Source: Nocardia iowensis
GTDB lineage: Bacteria; Actinomycetota; Actinomycetes; Mycobacteriales; Mycobacteriaceae
Assembly: GCF_019222765.1 (NCBI RefSeq)
Contig: NZ_CP078145.1
Location: forward strand, 3,162,001 to 3,226,000
DNA length: 64,000 nucleotides
Direction of reading: 5' to 3'
In this document: positions 43,880-51,358 of the stretch, in pieces
Layout of the letters: every line of letters begins with the position of its first letter
How positions within the stretch are numbered: position 1 is the first letter of the stretch
The notes under the pieces: model-generated
What the model was told of the DNA's origin: nothing
The model's input: only the letters and a program-made list of their open reading frames with translations
The model's database searches: none
Translations under genes and position numbers: made by a program

Positions 43880-44344
43880 TCACGTGCTGCGCTGGCTCCC
43901 AGTGGCGACTATGTGATCAACGAGGTCCCGCTCCATCTCGGCCAGCCACTGGAAGCCCTGCTTGGTGCCCGAGATCCACGCCGCCGCGGCGGCGCCGACT
44001 ATGTCGCGGTGGACCGGGGCGTCGGCACCGCGGGCCGGCGGCGCCGGATCACTGCGCCGCGTGGTATCCGCGCCGCGGCTCCCGGCGTCGGGAGCGGCGG
44101 GCGATTCGTCGCTTCCGATGTCGGGCTCGTGATCCGTCGGGTCGGGTATCGCTTCCGGCGTGTTGACCGGCGGTGAGGTGAACGGGCCGGTGGATTGTCC
44201 CAAGGCGTTGTGATCCCGGTTCGGCGTCGGCCCGCTCGGTCCGTCCTGGTCGGTGGCGACCAGGGCGGTGATCAACGCGGCTGTCGACACCACCGCCAAC
44301 CGCAACGAGACGTCGGACTTTCGTGGTGCGCGGTGCTTACCCAT
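43880..44344 (-). CDS. Exported or membrane-anchored hypothetical protein
   Basis: The 154-residue protein has a basic N-terminus and one hydrophobic segment (LRLAVVSTAALITALVA). A long Pro/Asp/Ser-rich disordered stretch follows, ending in a short helical tail (AAAAWISGTKQGFQWLAEMERDLVDHIV). I do not recognise it. It converges on the propeller gene and lies 124 bases below the XRE regulator on the same strand. Confidence 0.6.
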   Translation of the reverse strand: MGKHRAPRKSDVSLRLAVVSTAALITALVATDQDGPSGPTPNRDHNALGQSTGPFTSPPVNTPEAIPDPTDHEPDIGSDESPAAPDAGSRGADTTRRSDPAPPARGADAPVHRDIVGAAAAAWISGTKQGFQWLAEMERDLVDHIVATGSQRST

Positions 44345-44468
44345 CGGCTACTTTCCGTCGAGTTCCGTTGGGTGTGAAAGTTTAAGGTGCTCAGCCAATT
44401 CCGGCTAGAATTGTTAGTTGTTCTTCACGGAAGTTAAGTCCGGCAACTCCGGGCCGGATCGGCGCGCG

Positions 44469-45374
44469 CTATCCGGTCTGGCCCTCGGATTGCATGTCCG
44501 CCAGCAGTTCGACGAGGAATTGCACGCTCTCCGGGGGCGACAATGCTTCGACGCTGAGGGTGTTCATGACGGCCATGTACAGTTCGACGTCCTGCCGTTT
44601 GTCCAGGTAGAGCGAGCTGGTGAGTTGCTCTGTATAAACGATGTCCGGCAATTCGGGTTCGGGGAAACGAAGGATGGTGAATGAATTACCCGCGGCCGAA
44701 TACGCCAAAGCCGAATGCGGCAACACTTGGATCCGCACATTGGGCAGGCTGGAAACTTCGACGATGTGCTCGAGCTGCTCTCGGAAAACGTCTGGCCCGC
44801 CTACCTGCCTGCGCAGGGCGCTCTCGTCGATCACCGCCCACACCGTGGGTGCCGCAACGCGCGTCAGAATCTGCTGCCTGCGCATCCGGACCGCCACCCG
44901 GCGTTCGGTCTCGCTGTCGTTGCCGAGCGCGATGACCGTGCGCGCATAGTCCGCGGTTTGCAGCAGACCAGGAACGAACATGGCTTCATAGGTGCGTATT
45001 GTCGTCGCGGCGTGTTCGAGACCGAGATACGTTTCGAACCACGCGGGCAGCAGATCGTTGTAGCGGTGCCACCAGCCCGGGTCGCCAGCCCGGCGTGCCA
45101 GTTCCAGATACCTCTCGCGCTCAGCGGGATCGCTGACTCCGTAGAGGGTGAGCAAGTCGCGGATATCGCGCTCTTTGAAGCCCGTTCGCCCGAGCTCGAG
45201 GCGACTGATCTTGGCGTGTGACCCGCGGATGGCGTCGCCCGCCGCTTCTCGGGTGATACCGCAGCCCTGCCGGAGCTGACGCAGCTGGCTGCCGAGCGCT
45301 ATCCGCAGAACTGTCGGACCACGTTCTGCCGCGACGGTCAATTCCATATCGCCGGTGTGGTTCTCGTTGGTCAA
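44469..45374 (-). CDS. XRE-family regulator with DUF5753-type sensor region (second)
   Basis: The 301-residue paralog of the regulator at 17 kb has its HTH at about 28-85 (LGSQLRQLRQGCGITREAAGDAI, KISRLELGRTG). The sensor region shows GWWHRYNDLLPAWFETYLGLE, IRTYEAMFVPGLLQTADYAR, RRQQILTR and AVIDESALRRQVGG. The start is TTG 45374, supported by GGAGG five bases upstream; the first ATG, at 45347, has no such site. It diverges from a methyltransferase gene over 250 bp, so it may regulate that gene. Confidence 0.88.
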   Translation of the reverse strand: MTNENHTGDMELTVAAERGPTVLRIALGSQLRQLRQGCGITREAAGDAIRGSHAKISRLELGRTGFKERDIRDLLTLYGVSDPAERERYLELARRAGDPGWWHRYNDLLPAWFETYLGLEHAATTIRTYEAMFVPGLLQTADYARTVIALGNDSETERRVAVRMRRQQILTRVAAPTVWAVIDESALRRQVGGPDVFREQLEHIVEVSSLPNVRIQVLPHSALAYSAAGNSFTILRFPEPELPDIVYTEQLTSSLYLDKRQDVELYMAVMNTLSVEALSPPESVQFLVELLADMQSEGQTG

Positions 45375-45624
45375 GACCGCCTCCGGTCGGTAGGAAATGT
45401 ACTGCCGCCTCGAACCTCCGCGTCGGCTGCTTGATCTTACTCAGCCAACCGCGGAAATCCGCCAGGCCCGCCTGCGATCCGTTCCACGGTGTCGAGGGCC
45501 TCCCTTGCCAGCGTGGAACTTTCACACCGACAACGCAATCATTCGTTCGCATTCCCGGGCGGGTCGCATAGGCGATGCGTAAAGTCACGCAACACGGCAG
45601 CCGACTGAGAAGGGACCAGCAGCC

Positions 45625-46458
45625 ATGTCGTCACCGGACGATCGGACGCGGCTCGGCACTGTGGACCCGGCAACGCCCAGCATCGCCCGCGTGTACGACT
45701 ACGCCCTCGGCGGAAAAGACTGGTTCGAGATCGATCGCCAGGTGTTCGAGCACATGAAAACCGTCGTTCCACACCAGGACGACGTCGGCACGGCCAATCG
45801 GCGCTGGCTAGAGCGGGTGGTGCGCTACCTGACGCGCAGCGCAGGCATCGATCAGATACTCGATCTTGGCAGTGGCTTGCCGACCCGGAAGAATACGCAT
45901 GAGGTGGCGCAGGAACTCGGTGCCGAGGTCGTCGTGGTGTACGTGGACAACGACCCGGTGTGCGTGGCACGCGGCCGGGAACTGTTGGAGGCGAACGACT
46001 GCACCCATTTCCTCGACCTCGATCTGACCCAGCCGGACGCGGTGCTGGACGATCCGGCCGTCAACCGATACCTGGATCTGGATCGGCCGTTGCTGCTGAT
46101 GCAGTGCGGCACACTGCATCACATCGACGACGACGGCGACCCGGCGGGAATCATGCGCCGGTACATCGACCGCCTGGCGTCGGGCTCGTACGTGATGATC
46201 AGCCACTTCTTCGACCCGGGTGAGGTGGACGAGCAACTGCACACCCTGGCCAGACGGGCCGAGCGAGCCTTGAACGAGGAGGGTCTCGGCACCGGACGGT
46301 GGCGCACCCGCGGCGAAATCGAGGCGTTCTTCGACGGCCTGGAGATACTTCCGCCGGGACTGGTGCAACTCGACGATTGGTGGCCAGGGGGACCCGCACT
46401 TCGCACCCGTTGGCCCGAGGAACATCTCATCATCGGCGGCGTCGGCCGCAAACCGTAA
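45625..46458 (+). CDS. SAV2177-family SAM-dependent methyltransferase (second)
   Basis: The 277-residue family member has the N-terminal PSIARVYDYALGGKDWFEIDRQ, SAM motif ILDLGSGLPTRKNTHEVAQ, VYVDNDPVCVARGRELL, LHHIDDDGDPAGIMRRYID and the C-terminal GGVGRKP. It is close to the third copy at 47 kb and more distant from the first at 16 kb. The substrate is unknown. It sits in tandem with a split-barrel protein and the third methyltransferase, probably one transcript. Confidence 0.88.
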   Translation: MSSPDDRTRLGTVDPATPSIARVYDYALGGKDWFEIDRQVFEHMKTVVPHQDDVGTANRRWLERVVRYLTRSAGIDQILDLGSGLPTRKNTHEVAQELGAEVVVVYVDNDPVCVARGRELLEANDCTHFLDLDLTQPDAVLDDPAVNRYLDLDRPLLLMQCGTLHHIDDDGDPAGIMRRYIDRLASGSYVMISHFFDPGEVDEQLHTLARRAERALNEEGLGTGRWRTRGEIEAFFDGLEILPPGLVQLDDWWPGGPALRTRWPEEHLIIGGVGRKP

Positions 46459-46487
46459 TCCACTTCTCGAACACAACGGAGTTCGAC

Positions 46488-46949
46488 ATGGCAGCAGACT
46501 CACAGATCGCCGACCAATCTGTTCGCGACAAGCTCACCGACATTCTCACCTACACCAGCATCGACCTGGCGACGTCGAAAGACGGCATCAACTGGTGCTC
46601 GAACGCGTTCTTCGCCGAATTGGACAGTGACCCTTTCCGTCTCACGCTGATCCTGGAGTCCGGCGGTCGAACGCTGGACCACCTGAGAGCGAATCCGAAC
46701 GTGGGGGTGAAGGTCGTTCCCGCGGGCTTCATCAATCCGTTCGCGCAGGGATTGGGCACGGCGACCGTGCGGGATCAGGCGGATCGAGACGAGACCTTCC
46801 AGGCGTTGCTGCGCAAGGAACCACAGATCGAACCGTTTCTCGCCACGCCCGTCGAGGCGCTGGTCATCGATATCGATTGGTGGCGGGTCACCCACGTGGG
46901 TGGCGGTCTGTTACCGGGACGAGTACTGCAACGAATCAGCTCGTCATAA
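46488..46949 (+). CDS. PNPOx-like split-barrel flavoprotein
   Basis: The 153-residue protein fits the pyridoxamine-phosphate-oxidase-like fold: a helical start (SVRDKLTDILTYTSIDLATSKDG), FRLTLILESGGRTLDHLRANPNVGVKVV in the flavin-binding half and ALVIDIDWWRVTHVGGGL at the end. A flavin or deazaflavin cofactor is likely; the substrate is unknown. It is encoded between two methyltransferases, with CGGAG before the ATG. Confidence 0.65.
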   Translation: MAADSQIADQSVRDKLTDILTYTSIDLATSKDGINWCSNAFFAELDSDPFRLTLILESGGRTLDHLRANPNVGVKVVPAGFINPFAQGLGTATVRDQADRDETFQALLRKEPQIEPFLATPVEALVIDIDWWRVTHVGGGLLPGRVLQRISSS

Positions 46950-47010
46950 GCGCCTGCCTCAGCTACTACGCTCAGCGAGTCGGGTCACAATCAACTCCAG
47001 AGAGGTCGTC

Positions 47011-47895
47011 ATGTCCGATACCGCTCCGCAAACCGGCGTCCGCGCGCCGGTCGGCGTGGACATAACGCGCGCCAGTATTGCCCGGGTGTACGACGCCACG
47101 CTGGGTGGTAAAGACAACTACCCGGTCGATCGTTACGTCGTCGACAAAGTCGCCGAGGTCGCGCCGCGACAGAGCGATGTGGCGCGGATGAACCGGCGGT
47201 GGTTGCACCGTGCCGTGCGATATCTGGCGGGAACCGTTGGCATCGACCAGTTTCTCGATGTCGGCGCCGGACTGCCGACCGTGGGCAATACCCATGAGAT
47301 CGTGCAGCAGCAGAATCCCGAGGCGCAGGTGGTCTACGTCGACAACGATCCAGTGTGCAACGTGCACGGGCGAGTGCTGCTCGAACGCAACGAGTACACC
47401 CATTTCGTGCCCGCCGACCTCACCGAGCCGAACACCCTGCTTACCCACCCCGAGGTCACCCCGCACCTCGACCTCACCCGCCCGTTGGCGCTGATTCTGT
47501 GTGGGATCCTGCACCATGTCGACGACGACCTCGATCCCGCGGGAATCATGCGCCAGTACATCGATGCGCTCCCGGCCGGTTCCTTCGTCGCGATCACCCA
47601 TTTCTGGGACCCGGCCGACGGCTCCGAAGCGCACGAGATGGCGGTAGAACTCCAACGTCGTTTCACCACACTGGGTTTGGGCTCCGGCTGGTACCGCACC
47701 CGGGACGAGATCGCCTCCTTCTTCGGCGATCTCGAACTGATCGAACCCGGACTCGTAGAACTCGACGACTGGTGGCCGATGGGCCCCGCACTGCGGCCCC
47801 GACTGACCGAAGAACGCCTCCTCCTCGGCGGCGTCGGCCGCAAGTCGGGAAACTCCGTCGTAACCCCCTTACGACCCCGGAGCACGAACAACTGA
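47011..47895 (+). CDS. SAV2177-family SAM-dependent methyltransferase (third)
   Basis: The 294-residue enzyme is closely related to the second copy: ASIARVYDATLGGKDNYPVDR, FLDVGAGLPTVGNTHEIVQ, VYVDNDPVCNVHGRVLLERN, LHHVDDDLDPAGIMRQYID, GGVGRK. The C-terminal extension after GRK is low-complexity. GAGAGG before ATG 47011 sets the start. Tandem duplication with divergence is the simplest origin. A large folded repeat follows the stop. Confidence 0.88.
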   Translation: MSDTAPQTGVRAPVGVDITRASIARVYDATLGGKDNYPVDRYVVDKVAEVAPRQSDVARMNRRWLHRAVRYLAGTVGIDQFLDVGAGLPTVGNTHEIVQQQNPEAQVVYVDNDPVCNVHGRVLLERNEYTHFVPADLTEPNTLLTHPEVTPHLDLTRPLALILCGILHHVDDDLDPAGIMRQYIDALPAGSFVAITHFWDPADGSEAHEMAVELQRRFTTLGLGSGWYRTRDEIASFFGDLELIEPGLVELDDWWPMGPALRPRLTEERLLLGGVGRKSGNSVVTPLRPRSTNN

Positions 47896-47900
47896 CCTGA

Positions 47901-47984
47901 CCGCCGGGTCGAGTGTTGCTGGCCCGGGCTGCCCGCGTGGGCAGCCCGAAGGGCTTCCAGGTAGCAACGCCCTCGACTCGGCGG
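47901..47984. repeat. Large two-tier hairpin after the third methyltransferase
   Basis: Outer arms at 47901-47920 and 47963-47984 (CCGCCGGGTCGAG... and ...CTCGACTCGGCGG) pair at about 20 positions. Inside them a perfect 9-bp stem, GGGCTGCCC / GGGCAGCCC, has a GCGT loop. There is no T-tract. It may be a terminator, an RNA element or a mobile-type palindrome. The rest of the 311-bp gap to the SDR gene holds nothing recognisable. Confidence 0.6.
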
Positions 47985-48206
47985 CTTCGACGAGCATGCC
48001 GGTACCAGAGCGAACCCCTATAACCCCCTACCCGTAGCCGAGCGACGACGTTCACGGCAGCGCCGACGGCTCTCGGACGAGCGGAGCCGACCAGGCCCGA
48101 CCTGCGCAATTGCGCAAATGTTTTCCCGTGCAGCATCTTTCAGCCCTGCCGTGACACCTGCTCGGAGCGGCGGACCAGCCGAAAACGTATGGCATGGTGG
48201 TCGGCT

Positions 48207-49043
48207 ATGAAGACCATCCTGATCACGGGCGCGACATCGGGTATCGGCCTCGCGGCCGCACAGCAGTGCGCCGCGGCAGGCGATCGGCTGGTCCTCGTCG
48301 GACGGAATCCGCGGAAGCTGGCCGAGGCGGCGAGCGTGGTTCGGGCCGCGGGCGCCGGCGGCGTCGACACCCTCGAATGTGACCTCGCCTCGCAGGCTTC
48401 GATCCGTCAGCTCGCCAAAAACGTGCTGGCGCAATATGACCGGCTGGATGTGCTGGCCAACAATGCGGGCTCCTATCACAAGGAGCGCGTCGAGACCGCG
48501 GACGGCATCGAGGCCACGTTCGCCGTCAATTATCTCGGCGGCTATTTGCTCACCGAACTGCTCGCCGATCTGATGGTGCACAGCGCTCCCTCGCGCATCC
48601 TGTTCACCTCGTCGGTACTACATTTCGGCGCCACCCTGGATTTCGACGATATCGGCTTTCAGCGAAAGTATTCGGGGGAGCAGGCTTATAGTCGATCGAA
48701 GCTGGCCAATATTCTGTACGCCAGGGCGCTGGCGCGCCGCCTCGCGGGGACCGGGGTGACGGTCAACGCTTTTCATCCCGGCGCGGTGGCGACCGGGATC
48801 TGGGATTCGCTGCCATGGTTCGGGCAGCCCTTGGTCGCGGTGGCCAAGCGACTGTTCATGATCACCGTCGATGAGGGTGGTCGTGCGCTGAGCTATCTCG
48901 CGACCGATCCCGAGGTCGCCGAGGTCACCGGCACCTACTTCCAGAAGAACCGCATCAAGACTCCGTCGCGTCGTGCGCAGGACGACGCGCTCGGACAGCA
49001 GCTGTGTGAGGTGAGCGCGACCCTGGTCGGGCCCGCCGGTTAG
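48207..49043 (+). CDS. Short-chain dehydrogenase/reductase (retinol dehydrogenase-like)
   Basis: The 278-residue classical SDR has the NAD(P) motif TGATSGIG, the structural NNAG, a catalytic Ser in ILFTSSVLH and YSRSK as the YxxxK catalytic pair. FHPGAVATGIW and the long C-terminal part resemble the WW-domain/retinol dehydrogenase-like group that acts on hydrophobic carbonyls. GGTGG precedes ATG 48207. It lies just upstream of the KAS III-like pair on the same strand and may reduce their product. Confidence 0.88.
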   Translation: MKTILITGATSGIGLAAAQQCAAAGDRLVLVGRNPRKLAEAASVVRAAGAGGVDTLECDLASQASIRQLAKNVLAQYDRLDVLANNAGSYHKERVETADGIEATFAVNYLGGYLLTELLADLMVHSAPSRILFTSSVLHFGATLDFDDIGFQRKYSGEQAYSRSKLANILYARALARRLAGTGVTVNAFHPGAVATGIWDSLPWFGQPLVAVAKRLFMITVDEGGRALSYLATDPEVAEVTGTYFQKNRIKTPSRRAQDDALGQQLCEVSATLVGPAG

Positions 49044-49134
49044 GCGCAGCGGCTACGCAGTCCACGACAACGTTGTCGGAAGTCCAAGCGACATAACTTG
49101 TTTGTCATCGACTGATCTGCAGAAAGCAGGGGCA

Positions 49135-50184
49135 ATGCAGCGTACGCGTTTCGAGTCGATCGGCTCGTACACTCCGGAAACCGTCCGTTCCACCGAGGAA
49201 TTGATCGACAGTTTGGCAGTGCCGAGGTCACTGGATCTGGAGCGGGTCACCGGAATCAAGAATCGGCGGGTCTACAACTCGCATCCGGATCACTATGAAT
49301 CGTCATTCGAATTGGCGTTACAGGCCATCGACGATTGTCTGCGACATTCCGAATACAACGCGGACGAGCTCGACATCATCATCTCGGCCTCCATCACCCG
49401 CACGCGTGGTAAGGAAATCTTCTGCTACGCACCGGCATTCGCGCTGATGCTGGGCAACGAAATCGGCGCGACGACGGCCAGGCATTTCGACGTCTCGAAC
49501 GCGTGCGCGGGCATGATGACCGGGGTGCTGGTGCTGGACCGGATGATCAAAGCAGGGGTGGTGCGCAACGGTCTGGTGGTCAGCGGCGAACAGATCACCC
49601 CGGCCGCGGAAACGGCGGTGCGGGAGATCAGCGAACCCTACGATCCGCAATTCGCGGCACTGACCGTCGGCGACGCGGCGGTGGCCGTCGTGCTCGACGA
49701 TCGCGGCGACGACCACGACGAAATCCACTACGTCGAACTGATGACCACCGCCGACGGGGCCGAGCACTGCCTCGGCATGCCAAGCGACCGGTCCAACGGC
49801 ATCGCGCTCTACACCGACAACCGGGCCATGCAGAACGAGGGCAGGTACATGCAGGCGATCAACCGCATGGACACCTTCCTGAAGGAGACCGGACGAACCT
49901 GGGAGAGCGAGAAATACGACTACTGGATCCATCACCAGTTCAGCGGGCCGGTCATCGATTACATCGGGCACCTGACCGAGCAGCATTTCGGCACTCCGAT
50001 GCCGCAGACCCTGAATGTGCTGCACGACTACGGCAATACGGCCTCGACCTCGCATTTCGTAGTGCTGCACGAGTATCTCGCGCAGCAGAAGATTCCCAAA
50101 GGGTCGAAGATACTGATGATTCCCGAGGCGTCCGGGATCGTCTCCGGCCATCTCGCCGCGACCATTTCGCGTCTGGAGGCCTGA
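49135..50184 (+). CDS. KAS III-like beta-ketoacyl synthase, active-type subunit
   Basis: The 349-residue FabH-like condensing enzyme retains the catalytic Cys in FDVSNACAGMMTG, the His in YWIHHQFSG and the Asn in LHDYGNTAS. LERVTGIKNRR near residue 40 fits the CoA-binding arm. It starts at ATG 49135. The next gene encodes a FabH-like partner lacking the Cys and starts four bases after this stop. Such pairs can work as heterodimers, like PqsC with PqsB. Confidence 0.88.
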   Translation: MQRTRFESIGSYTPETVRSTEELIDSLAVPRSLDLERVTGIKNRRVYNSHPDHYESSFELALQAIDDCLRHSEYNADELDIIISASITRTRGKEIFCYAPAFALMLGNEIGATTARHFDVSNACAGMMTGVLVLDRMIKAGVVRNGLVVSGEQITPAAETAVREISEPYDPQFAALTVGDAAVAVVLDDRGDDHDEIHYVELMTTADGAEHCLGMPSDRSNGIALYTDNRAMQNEGRYMQAINRMDTFLKETGRTWESEKYDYWIHHQFSGPVIDYIGHLTEQHFGTPMPQTLNVLHDYGNTASTSHFVVLHEYLAQQKIPKGSKILMIPEASGIVSGHLAATISRLEA

Positions 50185-50187
50185 GTC

Positions 50188-51129
50188 ATGGCTACCACGA
50201 TTGTCGCGGCCGCGACCAACACCGACCTCGACACCGGCAGCTATTTCGAGCTGGCCGCCCGCGCGGCCCGCAGCTGCCTGGCGGACTCGGATGTCTCCGT
50301 CGACGAGGTCGGCATGCTGATCAACGCCGGAGTCTTCCGGGACGACAACATCTCCGAGCCCGCGGTGTCGGCGCTCATCCAGAAACGGATCGGCCTCGGC
50401 CTGGAATACCAGCCGGGCCGGGTACCGGCCTTCTCCTTCGACCTGATGCACGGCGCCACCGGATTGCTGCACGCCATCAGCACCGCCGAATGCTTCTTGG
50501 CCACCGGCGAAGTGGAGTACGCGTTGCTCGTGGCGGGCGATACCCACCCGTCGACCCAGCGTTATGTCGCCGGGTTCCCGTACACGACCGGGGCGGCGGC
50601 ACTACTGCTCGGAAGCTCGCCTGCGGCAGGCGGATTCGGCCGTCTGTATACCAGTGAGACGACCGGAAAAGCCGACCCGTCGGCTTGGGTCGCACTGGGC
50701 GAGGCCGGGGCGAACGGCCGCTCGGCCATGTGCGTCCGGCACGGCGCGGAGGATCCGATCGAGCTCGCGGCCGCGGTCGTGCGCGACTGTGTCACCGACG
50801 AAGACATCGACGGCGACGATTTCGCGGCGGGACGCGCGGTGCTGCTCGCCCCGGCGCCAGCACTGGGATTCCGTGCCCGCCTTGCCGAAACACTGGGGCT
50901 TCGACCGGAGGCGGTCGTCGGTGTCGACCCGGCGATCGGCGATCCATACTCGGCGGCACCCGTCCACGCGTATGTGAACGCACGGGAATCAGGTGTGCTC
51001 GGCACGGCCGACACTGTGCTGTTCCTGGCCGCCGATGACGCCGCGGCAGCCTGTCTGGCCTACCGTCCGCAGCCGGCAGCTGTTGCCACGGTGAGCGCGA
51101 TCGGTGCCGCGCGGAGCGAAAAGCATTGA
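50188..51129 (+). CDS. KAS III-like partner lacking the catalytic Cys
   Basis: The 313-residue thiolase-fold protein aligns with FabH-type enzymes: DVSVDEVGMLINAGVFRDD, CFLATGEVEYALLVAGDTHP, and GFPYTTGAAALLLG. The nucleophile loop reads AFSFDLMHGATGLLHA, so Ala stands where Cys should be. The terminal His/Asn motifs are also unclear. It is therefore probably a structural or specificity subunit for the preceding synthase, comparable to PqsB. The genes are separated by three bases. Confidence 0.8.
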   Translation: MATTIVAAATNTDLDTGSYFELAARAARSCLADSDVSVDEVGMLINAGVFRDDNISEPAVSALIQKRIGLGLEYQPGRVPAFSFDLMHGATGLLHAISTAECFLATGEVEYALLVAGDTHPSTQRYVAGFPYTTGAAALLLGSSPAAGGFGRLYTSETTGKADPSAWVALGEAGANGRSAMCVRHGAEDPIELAAAVVRDCVTDEDIDGDDFAAGRAVLLAPAPALGFRARLAETLGLRPEAVVGVDPAIGDPYSAAPVHAYVNARESGVLGTADTVLFLAADDAAAACLAYRPQPAAVATVSAIGAARSEKH

Positions 51130-51155
51130 TGTTACTCGAGTTCCGTCATATCGGC

Positions 51156-51174
51156 CGCTGTAGTCGTTACAGCG
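51156..51174. repeat. Palindrome CGCTGTA-N5-TACAGCG
   Basis: This perfect 7-bp inverted repeat lies 26 bases after the KAS-like stop. It has no T-tract. It may be a weak terminator or an operator for the downstream regulator. Confidence 0.4.
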
Positions 51175-51198
51175 ATCTTGTTGCCGGGATTCGATGAC

Positions 51199-51217
51199 AG
51201 GTCGCTGTCGGCGACCT
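51199..51217. repeat. Palindrome AGGTCGC-N5-GCGACCT
   Basis: This is a second perfect 7-5-7 inverted repeat in the same gap, 43 bases after the first and of different sequence. The identical geometry suggests binding sites rather than chance. It is upstream of the LuxR-type gene. Confidence 0.4.
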
Positions 51218-51358
51218 ACGCTAATGACACCGGCTGGATCAATGGGGCGTCCGGATACGCCTCTGCTGCGACGATGCCGCATCTTCAGTGCACCCGAGCT
51301 CTCTTCGATGGTGCCCTTCCACAGTCGGGCACACCTCATCGACGAAGGGGGCTCGGAT

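Noticed and set aside
51194..51358. N-terminal extension of the LuxR-type gene
   Set aside because: The extra 55 residues do not resemble the family, and a better ribosome-binding site precedes ATG 51359.
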